A DNA stretch of 30,778 nucleotides from Eubacterium sp. TM05-53 (GTDB lineage: Bacteria > Bacillota_I > Bacilli_A > Erysipelotrichales > Erysipelotrichaceae): contig NZ_QSPK01000001.1 of assembly GCF_003436425.1 (NCBI RefSeq), positions 1 through 30,778 on the forward strand, in the 5' to 3' direction. Below are positions 1 to 7,637 of this stretch, in pieces. The position numbers and the translations under genes were made by a program. The notes beneath the pieces were generated by a model. It saw nothing but the letters and a program-made list of their open reading frames with translations. It was not told where the DNA came from and ran no database searches. Within the stretch, counting starts at the first letter, position 1. Each line of letters starts with the position of its first letter.

Positions 1-50
1 GCTTTTCACATGCCGCATTCCCATGTTCCGAAACCAAAATCTTAATATAT

Positions 51-83
51 AAAAAAAGAAAGACGATGGTTATTCATCGTCTT
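51..83 (-). terminator. Intrinsic terminator of the small acidic-tailed gene
   Basis: A 9-bp stem (60-68 with 75-83) with a 6-base loop is followed, reading the minus strand, by a T-run from 57 to 51. The upstream arm is inside the coding sequence: the Asp/Glu codons of the protein tail form half of the stem. The first 50 bases of the window hold no feature I can support. Confidence 0.75.
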
Positions 84-327
84 CATCTTCGTCAGCCAAT
101 AATGGTTGGCGATTTTTTAATGTTAAAATATATGTTCCATCTTTTGGATATGCACTTTTGTCTTTTTGATCACTCAAGATTTCCAATTCACATGGATATC
201 CTTCGTTTTCAAGAATCTGTAAAAGATTATCCTTACCAATTTTTTTAGTAATTGTACGTCCACATGCACAGTTACCATATTGATCAAGGCATTGTTTAAT
301 CCACACAGGAATTTTTGAAGCTGCCAT
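70..327 (-). CDS. Small hypothetical protein with acidic C-terminal tail
   Basis: An 85-residue protein I do not recognise. I start it at the ATG at 327 because AAGGAGG lies 6 bases upstream; a longer reading frame begins at 357 but has no ribosome site. The protein has a basic N-terminal half with a Cys-Ala-Cys pair (possible metal or redox site), then a likely beta-strand region and a tail of seven Asp/Glu residues. There is no signal peptide or membrane segment, so it is probably cytoplasmic. It has its own promoter at 363-391 and its terminator overlaps the tail codons, so it appears to be a single-gene unit although it follows the histone-like gene in the same direction. Real gene likely; function unknown. 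Confidence 0.75.
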   Translation of the reverse strand: MAASKIPVWIKQCLDQYGNCACGRTITKKIGKDNLLQILENEGYPCELEILSDQKDKSAYPKDGTYILTLKNRQPLLADEDEDDE

Positions 328-362
328 TGTATCCTCCTTGATTAAAAGTATTCGCAAGCTAT

Positions 363-391
363 ATCATATGCAAAACACCTTTAAAAATCAA
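363..391 (-). promoter_or_regulatory. Sigma-A type promoter of the small acidic-tailed gene
   Basis: On the minus strand TTGATT (386-391) and TATGAT (363-368) are separated by 17 bases and lie about 36 bases upstream of the start codon. Confidence 0.6.
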
Positions 392-403
392 GTAGAATTC
401 GAC

Positions 404-1792
404 TTAACCTTCTAAAACTGCAATAATATTTGGATAATATGTAAAACGATCATCTACAAACTGTAAAGCTTGGTTTGCGATTTGTTTTGCCTTGTCTTTA
501 TCAACACCTTCGTAAATTGAAGCATAACGATAATAGATATAATCTTTGATTTGGTTTTCTCTTAAGATATAAGCATAGTCTGCATCACCTAATCCATAAT
601 CACCATGTAAGATATATAGATCAGCTACATCCATCATAATACGATTACTGTACTTGTTGTGTAAGTCTTCTAATTGTGATAATACAGCGAAAATGAAGTG
701 TTCATAGTAATCTACATCTTCATATTTCCATGTTTTCAAAACACTATAAGCTAGATCCATGAATTCTTCAACGAATTTTTCTACATCAACGCCAATTTCT
801 TCTTCTAATTTCTTTGAATCATGAATATCTTTGTGTTGTGCAATCATCAATACTTTACGCATTGTATCAAATTGATCTTTATATTCTTCTCCATCCGCAA
901 CAACATCTGTATATTTATAATTCAATGCATGTGCAACATCAGCTTGTAAATCTTCTGCTTTTTGAGGCTTGATATCGGCTGTTTCGAATACTTTTGATAC
1001 AAGTACTTCTACTAATCCTTCATCGTAACCATCTTCTTCAAAATTAAACTTACCAGTCAATTGGTATTTGTTTACTAGATCTTGCGAAACAGATTTTACA
1101 TCCGGATTTAAAATCAATTGTTGAGTAATTGAATCGCGAGTTACATCCATTGACATAGCTTTTGCTAAATCTAGGCATGTATCTAATGATAATTTAGCAT
1201 ATTGTTCTTCTTTAGTCATTTTCTTAGTTGTAGCCTTTTTAGTTGTAGTTTTCTTAGTAGTTGTCTTTTTAGTAGAAGCTTTCTTTGCTGTAGCTGGTTT
1301 AGCAGCTGCTTTTTTAGCTGGAGCCTTCTTTTCTGCAGTTGCTTTTTTAGCTGTTGCTTTCTTTTCTTCTACAGGTTTAGCTTCTACCTTTTTAGCTGGA
1401 GTCTTCTTTTCTGCAGCTACTTTTTTAGCAGGTGCTTTCTTTTCTTCTACAGGTTTAGCTTCTTCTTTTTTAGCTGGAGCCTTCTTTTCTGCAGTTGCTT
1501 TTTTAGCAGTTGCTTTCTTTTCTCCTGCAGGTTTAGCTTCTTCTTTTTTTGCTGGAGCCTTCTTTTCTGCAGCTGCTTTTTTAGCTGTTGATTTCTTTTC
1601 TTCTACAGGTTTAGCTTCTTCTTTTTTTGCTGGAGTCTTCTTTTCTGCAGCTACTTTTTTAGCAGGTGCTTTCTTTTCTTCTACAGGTTTAGCTTCCACT
1701 TTTTTTTCTTCAACAGGTTTTACTGCTTTAACTTCTTCTTTTTTATCAACCACTTTTTTATTTGTAACTTTTTTTGTTGTTTTTGCTGGCAT
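404..1792 (-). CDS. Lys/Ala-rich histone H1-like repeat protein with an unrecognised C-terminal domain
   Basis: 462 residues, started at the ATG at 1792 behind GGGAGG. Residues 1-33 are Lys-rich. Residues 34-163 are five tandem 26-residue repeats built on AKPVEEKKAPAKK-type units. Residues 164-191 are TTKK-type repeats. Residues 192-462 form a globular-looking, acidic, probably helical domain rich in aromatic residues that I cannot assign. The first part resembles eukaryotic H1 tails and bacterial histone H1-like (HC1/AlgP-type) proteins, which bind DNA or RNA non-specifically; a nucleoid or RNA-associated role is inferred from composition only. There is no signal peptide. A promoter lies directly upstream (1828-1855) and I see no clear terminator after it. 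The repeats are easy targets for slippage, so copy number may vary between strains. Confidence 0.8.
   Translation of the reverse strand: MPAKTTKKVTNKKVVDKKEEVKAVKPVEEKKVEAKPVEEKKAPAKKVAAEKKTPAKKEEAKPVEEKKSTAKKAAAEKKAPAKKEEAKPAGEKKATAKKATAEKKAPAKKEEAKPVEEKKAPAKKVAAEKKTPAKKVEAKPVEEKKATAKKATAEKKAPAKKAAAKPATAKKASTKKTTTKKTTTKKATTKKMTKEEQYAKLSLDTCLDLAKAMSMDVTRDSITQQLILNPDVKSVSQDLVNKYQLTGKFNFEEDGYDEGLVEVLVSKVFETADIKPQKAEDLQADVAHALNYKYTDVVADGEEYKDQFDTMRKVLMIAQHKDIHDSKKLEEEIGVDVEKFVEEFMDLAYSVLKTWKYEDVDYYEHFIFAVLSQLEDLHNKYSNRIMMDVADLYILHGDYGLGDADYAYILRENQIKDYIYYRYASIYEGVDKDKAKQIANQALQFVDDRFTYYPNIIAVLEG
1304..1693 (-). repeat. Five tandem 78-bp coding repeats
   Basis: Units lie at 1616-1693, 1538-1615, 1460-1537, 1382-1459 and 1304-1381, each encoding 26 residues that start AKP and contain two xPAKK or xTAKK blocks. 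Units 1 and 4 are nearly identical in protein sequence (only E/V differs at the penultimate residue), as expected from duplication of blocks. The lack of stops on the opposite strand across the repeats is a by-product of the Lys/Ala codons. Confidence 0.9.
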
Positions 1793-1827
1793 ACGGAACC
1801 TCCCTTAAACATGCTTTCTATAACGCT

Positions 1828-1855
1828 ATTATATCACTGAATAGAAATAATCCAA
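1828..1855 (-). promoter_or_regulatory. Promoter of the histone-like gene
   Basis: On the minus strand TTGGAT (1850-1855), a 16-base spacer and a perfect TATAAT (1828-1833) lie about 36 bases before the start codon at 1792. Confidence 0.65.
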
Positions 1856-1947
1856 AATTTGTATAGACAAAATAGCGTATTTGATGCATGTATTTCATTT
1901 AATTTGGTGTATACTACAGAATATAGTATGCAAAAGGAGGAATTAAC

Positions 1948-3072
1948 ATGCAAACACCACCTGAATTTAGACCCAGAACATATGTCCCTGTTCGAAATAA
2001 AATTATAACCACCATAGGTACAATCCTATTATCGGGTGTCGTAGGATTTGGTGCTGGTTATGCCGGAAGCCATCTATCTAATAATGCCAATGTCACTATT
2101 CAGCAACAAACGAATAAATCCAATTCTGGAACTGTTCAAGTATCCGATGTTTCTGATATCGTAGAAAAATGTAAAGATAGTGTTGTCGAAATCACAACTG
2201 AATCTGTTTCAAGTGGAAATTCCATTTTTGGACAATACGTTTCACAAGGTGCTGGTAGTGGAGTCATCATCAGTGAAGATGGATATATTGTTACAAATAA
2301 TCATGTTGTAAGTGGAGCAACAAGTTTAAAAGTAACGACTACAGATGGCACAGAATATGATGCGAGTGTTGTTGGAAAAGATTCACAAACCGATTTAGCC
2401 GTTATTAAAGTGGATGCCAACAACCTACAAGCTGCAACACTTGGTGATAGTGATATTTTACAAGTTGGAGATCCTGCCATTGCCATTGGAAATCCATTAG
2501 GAGAACTTGGTGGTACAGTTACAACGGGAATTATTTCTGCAACAGACAGACAAATCACAATTGATGATGAAACTATGACACTTCTACAAACAGATGCTGC
2601 CATCAATCCAGGAAACTCTGGTGGAGGCTTATTCAATGCTGACGGTAATCTAATTGGAATTGTTAACGCAAAAGAAAGTTCAACCGGAATTGAAGGATTA
2701 GGCTTTGCGATTCCAATCACACCTGCTCAAGACATTATTACAGAGCTTATGCAAAATGGAAGTGTCACTTCAAGACCCGCATTAAATGTTAGTTTGTATG
2801 ATTATACTTCAAATAATCAAGGTCAATATTCAAAATACGAAGATGGCTGCTACATCGTACAAATTGTTAAAAATGGAGCTGCTGATAAAGCGGGTCTAAA
2901 ACAAAATGATCGTATTATTAGTTTTGATGGTGAACAAATCCAATCGACAAGTGACGTTAAAAATGTTCTAAAAAAACATAAAATTGGAGATACTGTTAAG
3001 ATGGTTGTTGAAAGGGATTCCAAGAAAGTTACAGTCGAAATCACACTACAAGCACAAACTCAAACCAATTAA
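1948..3072 (+). CDS. htrA: Membrane-anchored HtrA/DegP-family serine protease
   Basis: 374 residues, ATG at 1948 behind AAAGGAGG. Order of parts: short cytoplasmic N-terminus, one membrane segment (about residues 18-40), a low-complexity linker, a trypsin-like domain with the triad His119 (TNNHVV), Asp149 (TDLAVIKVD) and Ser224 (NPGNSGGGLF), then a PDZ domain (about 277-370). This is the standard layout of Gram-positive HtrA proteases that degrade misfolded proteins on the outer face of the membrane. It is monocistronic: a terminator follows directly. A TATACT at 1910-1915 may be its -10 but I see no convincing -35. Confidence 0.95.
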   Translation: MQTPPEFRPRTYVPVRNKIITTIGTILLSGVVGFGAGYAGSHLSNNANVTIQQQTNKSNSGTVQVSDVSDIVEKCKDSVVEITTESVSSGNSIFGQYVSQGAGSGVIISEDGYIVTNNHVVSGATSLKVTTTDGTEYDASVVGKDSQTDLAVIKVDANNLQAATLGDSDILQVGDPAIAIGNPLGELGGTVTTGIISATDRQITIDDETMTLLQTDAAINPGNSGGGLFNADGNLIGIVNAKESSTGIEGLGFAIPITPAQDIITELMQNGSVTSRPALNVSLYDYTSNNQGQYSKYEDGCYIVQIVKNGAADKAGLKQNDRIISFDGEQIQSTSDVKNVLKKHKIGDTVKMVVERDSKKVTVEITLQAQTQTN

Positions 3073-3096
3073 GCCAGTGAATTACACTGGCTTTTT
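3073..3096 (+). terminator. Terminator of htrA
   Basis: A perfect 7-bp stem (GCCAGTG with CACTGGC, loop AATTA) is followed by five T; it begins directly after the htrA stop codon. Confidence 0.85.
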
Positions 3097-3149
3097 AGTT
3101 CAAACTAACCTATAATAAAAGCATAGATATAAGAAGGAGAATGAAGTTT

Positions 3150-4109
3150 ATGTCTGAAAAAATCAAAAAAAGAAAAATCATGCTTGTTGGTACAGGATTT
3201 GTCGGCATGAGTTTTGCCTATTCAATGCTTTCAGAAAAAGGAATTGATGAACTTGTTTTAGTCGATGTAAATGAAGACAAGGCAAAAGGAGAACAAATGG
3301 ACCTTAGTGATGGTCTAGTATATGCAGATACTAAAATGAAAATCACTGCTGGAACCTATGCAGATGCAGCCGACACTAACATTGTTGTCTTAACTGCAGG
3401 TGCTGCTCAAAAGCCAGGTCAAACTCGTTTAGATCTAGTTAAAATCAACGCAAACATCACAAAGGGTGTATGTAAAGCTTTGAAAGAAAATAATTTCAAT
3501 GGTATCTTAGTTGTTGCCAACAACCCAGTAGATATCATGACATATGTTGCATGGAAAGAAAGTGGATTACCTAAAAACCATGTTATCGGATCAGGTACTG
3601 TATTGGATACAGCTCGTTTACGTCATGCATTAAGTGAAAAATTAGGATTTGCAGACAGCAATATCCACGCATATATCATGGGTGAACATGGAGATTCAAG
3701 TTTCGTTCCTTGGATCCATTCATATATTGGATGCAAAAACTTGCTTGAATACTTAGATGAAAATGATATTTCTTTAAGTGAACTACAAGAAATCTATATT
3801 GACGTTCGTGATAAAGCCTATAAGATCATCGAATTAAAACGAGCTACTTACTATGGTATTGGTTTAGCATTAAAACGTATCGTTTCTTGTATTCTAAACA
3901 ATGAACGTGCCATCTTACCAGTTTCTGCTTATCAAAATGGTGAGTATGGTAAAGAAGGATACTTCATTGGTACTCCAAGTGTTGTTGGTTCAAATGGTGT
4001 AGAACAAGTTATCCGTTTACACTTAAATGAAAATGATCAACAAAGATTTGATCACTCATTCGACACATTAAAAAATACAATCGAAGAAAATCTTCAAGAT
4101 ATTCTTTAA
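3150..4109 (+). CDS. ldh: L-lactate dehydrogenase
   Basis: Reduces pyruvate to L-lactate with NADH, the usual redox sink of a fermenter. I choose the ATG at 3150 (319 residues): AAGGAGA lies 9 bases before it, whereas the in-frame ATG at 3141 abuts the ribosome site. Seen in the sequence: Rossmann motif GTGFVG (residues 14-19), Asp39 for the NAD ribose, the loop AQKPGQTR with the Gln (Q87) that marks LDH rather than malate dehydrogenase and the substrate Arg93, NNPVD, the substrate-binding Arg156, and the catalytic His180 in MGEHGDS. A TATAAT at 3111-3116 is the likely -10. It converges on the phosphoesterase gene with a shared terminator. Many members are activated by fructose 1,6-bisphosphate; that cannot be read here. 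Confidence 0.95.
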   Translation: MSEKIKKRKIMLVGTGFVGMSFAYSMLSEKGIDELVLVDVNEDKAKGEQMDLSDGLVYADTKMKITAGTYADAADTNIVVLTAGAAQKPGQTRLDLVKINANITKGVCKALKENNFNGILVVANNPVDIMTYVAWKESGLPKNHVIGSGTVLDTARLRHALSEKLGFADSNIHAYIMGEHGDSSFVPWIHSYIGCKNLLEYLDENDISLSELQEIYIDVRDKAYKIIELKRATYYGIGLALKRIVSCILNNERAILPVSAYQNGEYGKEGYFIGTPSVVGSNGVEQVIRLHLNENDQQRFDHSFDTLKNTIEENLQDIL

Positions 4110-4149
4110 AAAAATGGCCTGACTAAATTAAATTTTAGTCAGGCTTTTA
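4110..4149. terminator. Bidirectional terminator between ldh and the phosphoesterase gene
   Basis: An 11-bp stem (4117-4127 with 4134-4144) is flanked by an A-run on the left and a T-run on the right, so it can stop transcription from both sides. The stop codon of the minus-strand gene (4128-4130) lies inside the loop. Confidence 0.8.
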
Positions 4150-4874
4150 ATTTCTTCATCTATATTTTCTAACAATACAACTTTATCAAATAAAGTCAAA
4201 CAAGGCTTATTTGAATCTGAATAATGGATCCTATCATCATGATAGTGCCCACTAAACCACATTTTATAATCTGTTTTCTTTTCAACTGTTTCTAAACAAT
4301 CATGTAAATCATAATAATCATCTCCATATAAACTCATATCCGTTTCATATTTATGAGCCAATGGATGCGATGCATATGTATCATGCGATAAAATATAGTC
4401 TACTTCCCAATTGTTTTTTTCTAATGTCGCAAAAGCATGCTTTGCTTCTTCAATCGTACAAATTTCATCTTTCCACCAGTTTTTATGTTCTGTACGATAG
4501 CTTACATCATGGGAAAATCCTCCACCCATAGTAAAGAATTTATAACCATCAATATTGAAAACTTCACCACGCATCAAATGAAATACTTTCGAGCGAATAC
4601 GATGCACTTTACCACCTTTATACTCTTCTACAAGATACGTATTAAGAACATCAAAATTTTCATGATTCCCATCAATAAATAAAGTGTTCCAAGGAAGTGA
4701 ATCTAACCATTTTAACCAGAAGTTATCTCCTGTACTTCCATCCCAAACACAACCAAAATCACCGCATATAATGACATAATCTTCTTCTGTCAAAGAATTG
4801 CCAACTGTAAATTCTCTTGGATTGATTTTATGAATATCTTGTTCTCTATGAATGTCTCCAGTTATATAAATCAT
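4128..4874 (-). CDS. Calcineurin-like metallophosphoesterase
   Basis: 248 residues, ATG at 4874 behind GGAGGGG. All metal-binding blocks of the family are present: Asp7 and His9 (GDIH), Asp39 (GDFG), Asn70-His71 (GNHEN), His164, and His210/His212 (GHYH). Such enzymes use two metal ions to cleave phosphomono- or diesters; the substrate cannot be told from sequence. No signal peptide, so it is cytoplasmic. Single gene with its own promoter (4901-4930). Confidence 0.85.
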   Translation of the reverse strand: MIYITGDIHREQDIHKINPREFTVGNSLTEEDYVIICGDFGCVWDGSTGDNFWLKWLDSLPWNTLFIDGNHENFDVLNTYLVEEYKGGKVHRIRSKVFHLMRGEVFNIDGYKFFTMGGGFSHDVSYRTEHKNWWKDEICTIEEAKHAFATLEKNNWEVDYILSHDTYASHPLAHKYETDMSLYGDDYYDLHDCLETVEKKTDYKMWFSGHYHDDRIHYSDSNKPCLTLFDKVVLLENIDEEIKSLTKI

Positions 4875-4900
4875 CTGTTCCCCTCCAACAACGTTTTTAC

Positions 4901-4930
4901 ATTATAGCACAAGCGTTCACATGTTAACAA
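4901..4930 (-). promoter_or_regulatory. Promoter of the phosphoesterase gene
   Basis: On the minus strand TTGTTA (4925-4930), an 18-base spacer and TATAAT (4901-4906) lie about 26 bases before the start codon. Confidence 0.55.
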
Positions 4931-4995
4931 ACAAATGACAGTTGTAATTAATGTAAATTGTGAAAACATTAATTTACATTTTCTTACATTTTTTA

Positions 4996-5024
4996 TTGAC
5001 ATGTTTTTCAAGATGGTATATTAT
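4996..5024 (+). promoter_or_regulatory. Strong promoter of the T-box/cstA transcript
   Basis: A perfect TTGACA (4996-5001) is followed after 17 bases by TATTAT (5019-5024). The start should be near 5031, just before stem I of the T-box leader. Confidence 0.8.
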
Positions 5025-5042
5025 ACAACCACAAATATTCAA

Positions 5043-5274
5043 AGCTATGAGCAAGACACGACTTTAAGCAAGCCCGGTTTAAGAGAGTATCAATTTTGGT
5101 GAAATGATAACGACGGTCCTTAGAGCTATCACTTGTGAGCTAATCATTTGAAATGATAGTAAAATGGTTCGTCCTTCGCGTTAAGAAGTTCTAAGTGGCA
5201 ACAACGACGTTGCAAACTAAGTGGTACCGCGGAATAGTGTTAGATTTCGTCTTAGATAGACGAAGTCTTTTTTT
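5043..5274 (+). promoter_or_regulatory. T-box leader (likely isoleucine-tRNA responsive) of cstA
   Basis: The hallmark TGGTACCGCGG lies at 5222-5232. Stem I base pairs AGCT 5043-5046 with 5138-5141, with a kink-turn-like internal loop, CAAG 5052-5055 with CTTG 5132-5135, and CTTTAAG 5062-5068 with CTTAGAG 5119-5125. The specifier loop between these arms reads CTATCA (5126-5131); by the rule that the codon is followed by a purine, ATC (5128-5130, Ile) is the best choice. AGAGAG (5092-5097) and GGTGAAA are the usual distal stem I motifs. A hairpin at 5143-5157 follows. The antiterminator can pair CTAAG 5217-5221 with CTTAG 5251-5255 and GCG 5229-5231 with CGT 5248-5250, which excludes the terminator (5243-5252 with 5258-5267, T-run 5268-5274). 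Uncharged tRNA should switch cstA on. Confidence 0.9.
5243..5274 (+). terminator. Regulated terminator of the T-box leader
   Basis: A 10-bp stem (5243-5252 with 5258-5267, one G-T pair) is followed by seven T. Its left arm is also needed for the antiterminator, so the two folds exclude each other. Confidence 0.85.
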
Positions 5275-5321
5275 ATTATTTGAATATTTGGATAGAAAGT
5301 TTTAAGGGAGGAAAGTTATTT

Positions 5322-7058
5322 ATGAATGGTCTATTATTATTAGCTATCGCTGCTGCATTACTACTTACAGCTTACTTAGTTTATGGACGTTATTTAGTTA
5401 AAACATGGGGAATTGATCCAAAAGCTAAGACACCTGCTTATGAAAAGGAAGATGGAGTTGATTATGTTCCAAGTAACAAATGGGAAGTATTTGGACACCA
5501 ATTCTCATCAATTGCTGGAGCTGGTCCAGTAACTGGTCCAGTACTTGCGATGGTATTTGGATGGTTACCTGCATTTTTATGGGTAATGGTCGGAGGAATC
5601 TTCTTTGGTGCCGTACAAGATTTTGGTGCTCTATACGCATCTGTTAAATCTCACGGTAAATCAATGGGACAAATCATTGAAACATACATTGGTAAAACAG
5701 GACGTAAATTATTCTTCTTGTTCTGCTGGTTATTTACTTTATTAGTTATTGCTGCATTTGCCGACATGGTTGCAGGATCATTAAACGGCTACAACGCTGC
5801 TGGTGCACAATCATTACCTAGTGGAGCTGCTAGCTCAATCACAATTCTATATGTATTCGTAGCAATCGCATTTGGTTTCTTCTTAAAGAAAACAGGTCTT
5901 TCAGGATGGAAACAAGCCGTTCTTGGTATTGCATTAATTGTTGCGATGTTAGCATTAGGAATCGCATTCCCAGTTTACTTCACTAAACAAACTTGGGTAT
6001 ATCTAGTATTCGTTTATATCTTCTTTGCGAGTGTTACACCAATCTGGGTATTAAAACAACCACGTGACTATTTGACTACATTCTTATTCATCGGAATGAT
6101 CGTTGCTGCAGTTGTCGGTGTATTTGTATCAAACCCTACAATCACATCACCTACATTCACAGGATTTAAATCTGCAACAGGAAGCTATATCTTCCCAACA
6201 TTATTCGTTACAGTTGCTTGTGGTGCCGTTAGTGGATTCCATTCACTTGTATCTAGTGAAACAAGTTCTAAACAAATTCGTAATGAAAGTGATATGTTAC
6301 AAGTTGGATACGGAAGTATGTTACTTGAATCATTACTTGCTGTACTTGTAATTGTTGTTGTTGGATCTTTAACTAGCTTAGCTAGCAAAGGCGTATTAAA
6401 TGAAACACTATCTTCTATGGCATTTGCAGATACTGCTACACCATTTATTAAATTCTCAGTTGGTGTTACTGGATTGATTTCACAATTTGGATTCCCTCAA
6501 GAATGGGGTCTATGCATCATGACAATGTTCGTTTCTGCTTTGGCATTAACTTCATTAGATGCTGTTGCAAGAATTGGACGTTTATCATTCCAAGAATTAT
6601 TTGAAGTCAATGAAGAAGCTGAAACAAACAGCGTTGTTAGCTTCTTAACAAATAAATATGTTGCTACATTGATCACATTAGCTGGTGGTTACCTATTAAG
6701 CTTAGGTGGATACTTAAATATCTGGCCATTATTCGGTAGTGCTAACCAATTATTAGCAGCTATGGTATTAGTTTCATTATCTGTATTCTTAAAAGTTACA
6801 GGACGTAAAGGATACATGTTATATGTACCAATGATCATGATGTTAGTTGTTACAATGACAAGCTTAGGTATGTCAGTATATAACATCTGCTTAAATTTAT
6901 TCGTAACTGGTGGATTTGCATTTATGACAGACGGACTACAATTATTCTTCGCTGTTCTATTAATGGCATTAGGATTGATGATCTTCATTGGTTCAGGAAA
7001 GAAATTGGTTCAACCTGTTGAAAAGGCAAAACTTCAAGAACAAGAACAAAACGCATAA
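5322..7058 (+). CDS. cstA: CstA-family carbon-starvation transporter
   Basis: 578 residues. The start is the ATG at 5322, with GGGAGG about 10 bases upstream; an upstream in-frame TTG at 5280 has no ribosome site and lies next to the leader's T-run. The protein is almost entirely hydrophobic helices, with the conserved first block GAGPVTGPVLAMVFGW and the following AVQDFGALYAS. CstA proteins are known as peptide or pyruvate importers induced on starvation. The T-box in front ties expression here to charging of an amino-acid tRNA, which argues for uptake of amino acids or peptides rather than pyruvate. Length matches the shorter Gram-positive CstA proteins. Monocistronic with its own terminator. 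Confidence 0.9.
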   Translation: MNGLLLLAIAAALLLTAYLVYGRYLVKTWGIDPKAKTPAYEKEDGVDYVPSNKWEVFGHQFSSIAGAGPVTGPVLAMVFGWLPAFLWVMVGGIFFGAVQDFGALYASVKSHGKSMGQIIETYIGKTGRKLFFLFCWLFTLLVIAAFADMVAGSLNGYNAAGAQSLPSGAASSITILYVFVAIAFGFFLKKTGLSGWKQAVLGIALIVAMLALGIAFPVYFTKQTWVYLVFVYIFFASVTPIWVLKQPRDYLTTFLFIGMIVAAVVGVFVSNPTITSPTFTGFKSATGSYIFPTLFVTVACGAVSGFHSLVSSETSSKQIRNESDMLQVGYGSMLLESLLAVLVIVVVGSLTSLASKGVLNETLSSMAFADTATPFIKFSVGVTGLISQFGFPQEWGLCIMTMFVSALALTSLDAVARIGRLSFQELFEVNEEAETNSVVSFLTNKYVATLITLAGGYLLSLGGYLNIWPLFGSANQLLAAMVLVSLSVFLKVTGRKGYMLYVPMIMMLVVTMTSLGMSVYNICLNLFVTGGFAFMTDGLQLFFAVLLMALGLMIFIGSGKKLVQPVEKAKLQEQEQNA

Positions 7059-7065
7059 AACAATT

Positions 7066-7095
7066 AAGACCGCATCAAACGGTCTTTTCTTTTCC
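7066..7095 (+). terminator. Terminator of cstA
   Basis: A 7-bp stem (AAGACCG 7066-7072 with CGGTCTT 7080-7086) is followed by TTCTTTT. Confidence 0.8.
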
Positions 7096-7235
7096 CTTTA
7101 TTAATTACTTTTTAAGATACACTATACTCTGTGAAAACCTCAATAAGACAATTTAGATGACATGATTATGAAAACATAAGATTGTTTCTTCTTGATCATT
7201 CAAGATTAAATAAATAAAACTCGGATTGTTTTTAA

Positions 7236-7430
7236 AACGCCTTTACTGACTATTGTTTCGTTTCAAAAGGCATAGGAGAAATTACTGTAGAACAGAAAAG
7301 AATCTACAATGCACTGATGAAAAATCATAACGCAATCATCAAATGGATTACGAAAGTAGCCAATGGTTATCGCAACTGGGAACGATTCAGAAACAGATGC
7401 ATGCTGGTCTTAGAGAAGGCATCGATTTAG
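7236..7430 (+). pseudogene. C-terminal remnant of a transposase, probably ISL3 family
   Basis: No intact gene lies between 7059 and 7637. One frame is open from 7236 to the TAG at 7430 and encodes about 64 residues without a usable start. Its end contains NAIIKWITKVANGYRNWERF followed by RNR, which resembles the last block of ISL3-type transposases (an IK-x-x-KR/K, aromatic-rich GYRNW/F-x-x-FR segment). I recognise this by eye, so the family call is tentative. The rest of the transposase is missing. The sequence from 7431 to 7590, including a CGGACA/TGTCCG hairpin at 7478-7498, may be the residual right end of the same element. Confidence 0.45.
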
Positions 7431-7593
7431 AATTTAACAAGGATGATGGAAGCGTTAAAATGGTTGAAAAAAAGACCCGGACAACTACATGATGTCCGAG
7501 CCTAATCTCAGCTACAAATTGTTTTGAGGTATATGCCGCACCCCTTAAATTCTTGGAGAGCAAATTCAGAAACCCCTACAAAATTTATTGTAC

Positions 7594-7625
7594 TAAAAAT
7601 CCATCAGAACTCAATCTGATGGATT
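7594..7625 (-). terminator. Terminator of the gls24-like/fakA operon
   Basis: An 11-bp perfect stem (7598-7608 with 7615-7625) is followed on the minus strand by a short T-run. Confidence 0.8.
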
Positions 7626-7637
7626 CATTATTTTTTA

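Noticed and set aside
1..50. Fragment of a gene at the left edge
   Set aside because: Short frames exist on both strands but none has a start with a ribosome site or a recognisable sequence.
1202..1591. Open frame on the plus strand opposite the Lys/Ala repeats
   Set aside because: It is a Phe/Ser/Cys-rich mirror of AAA/GCT codons with no ribosome site; a by-product of the repeats.
1304..1693. CRISPR array
   Set aside because: The 78-bp units are contiguous, in frame and without unique spacers; no cas genes are present.
3150..4109. Malate dehydrogenase instead of lactate dehydrogenase
   Set aside because: The specificity position is Gln (AQKPG) rather than Arg, which marks lactate dehydrogenases.
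5126..5131. Tyr (TAT), Leu (CTA) or Ser (TCA) as T-box specifier
   Set aside because: In these frames the base after the codon is a pyrimidine; only ATC is followed by the usual purine. Not fully excluded without a covariance alignment.
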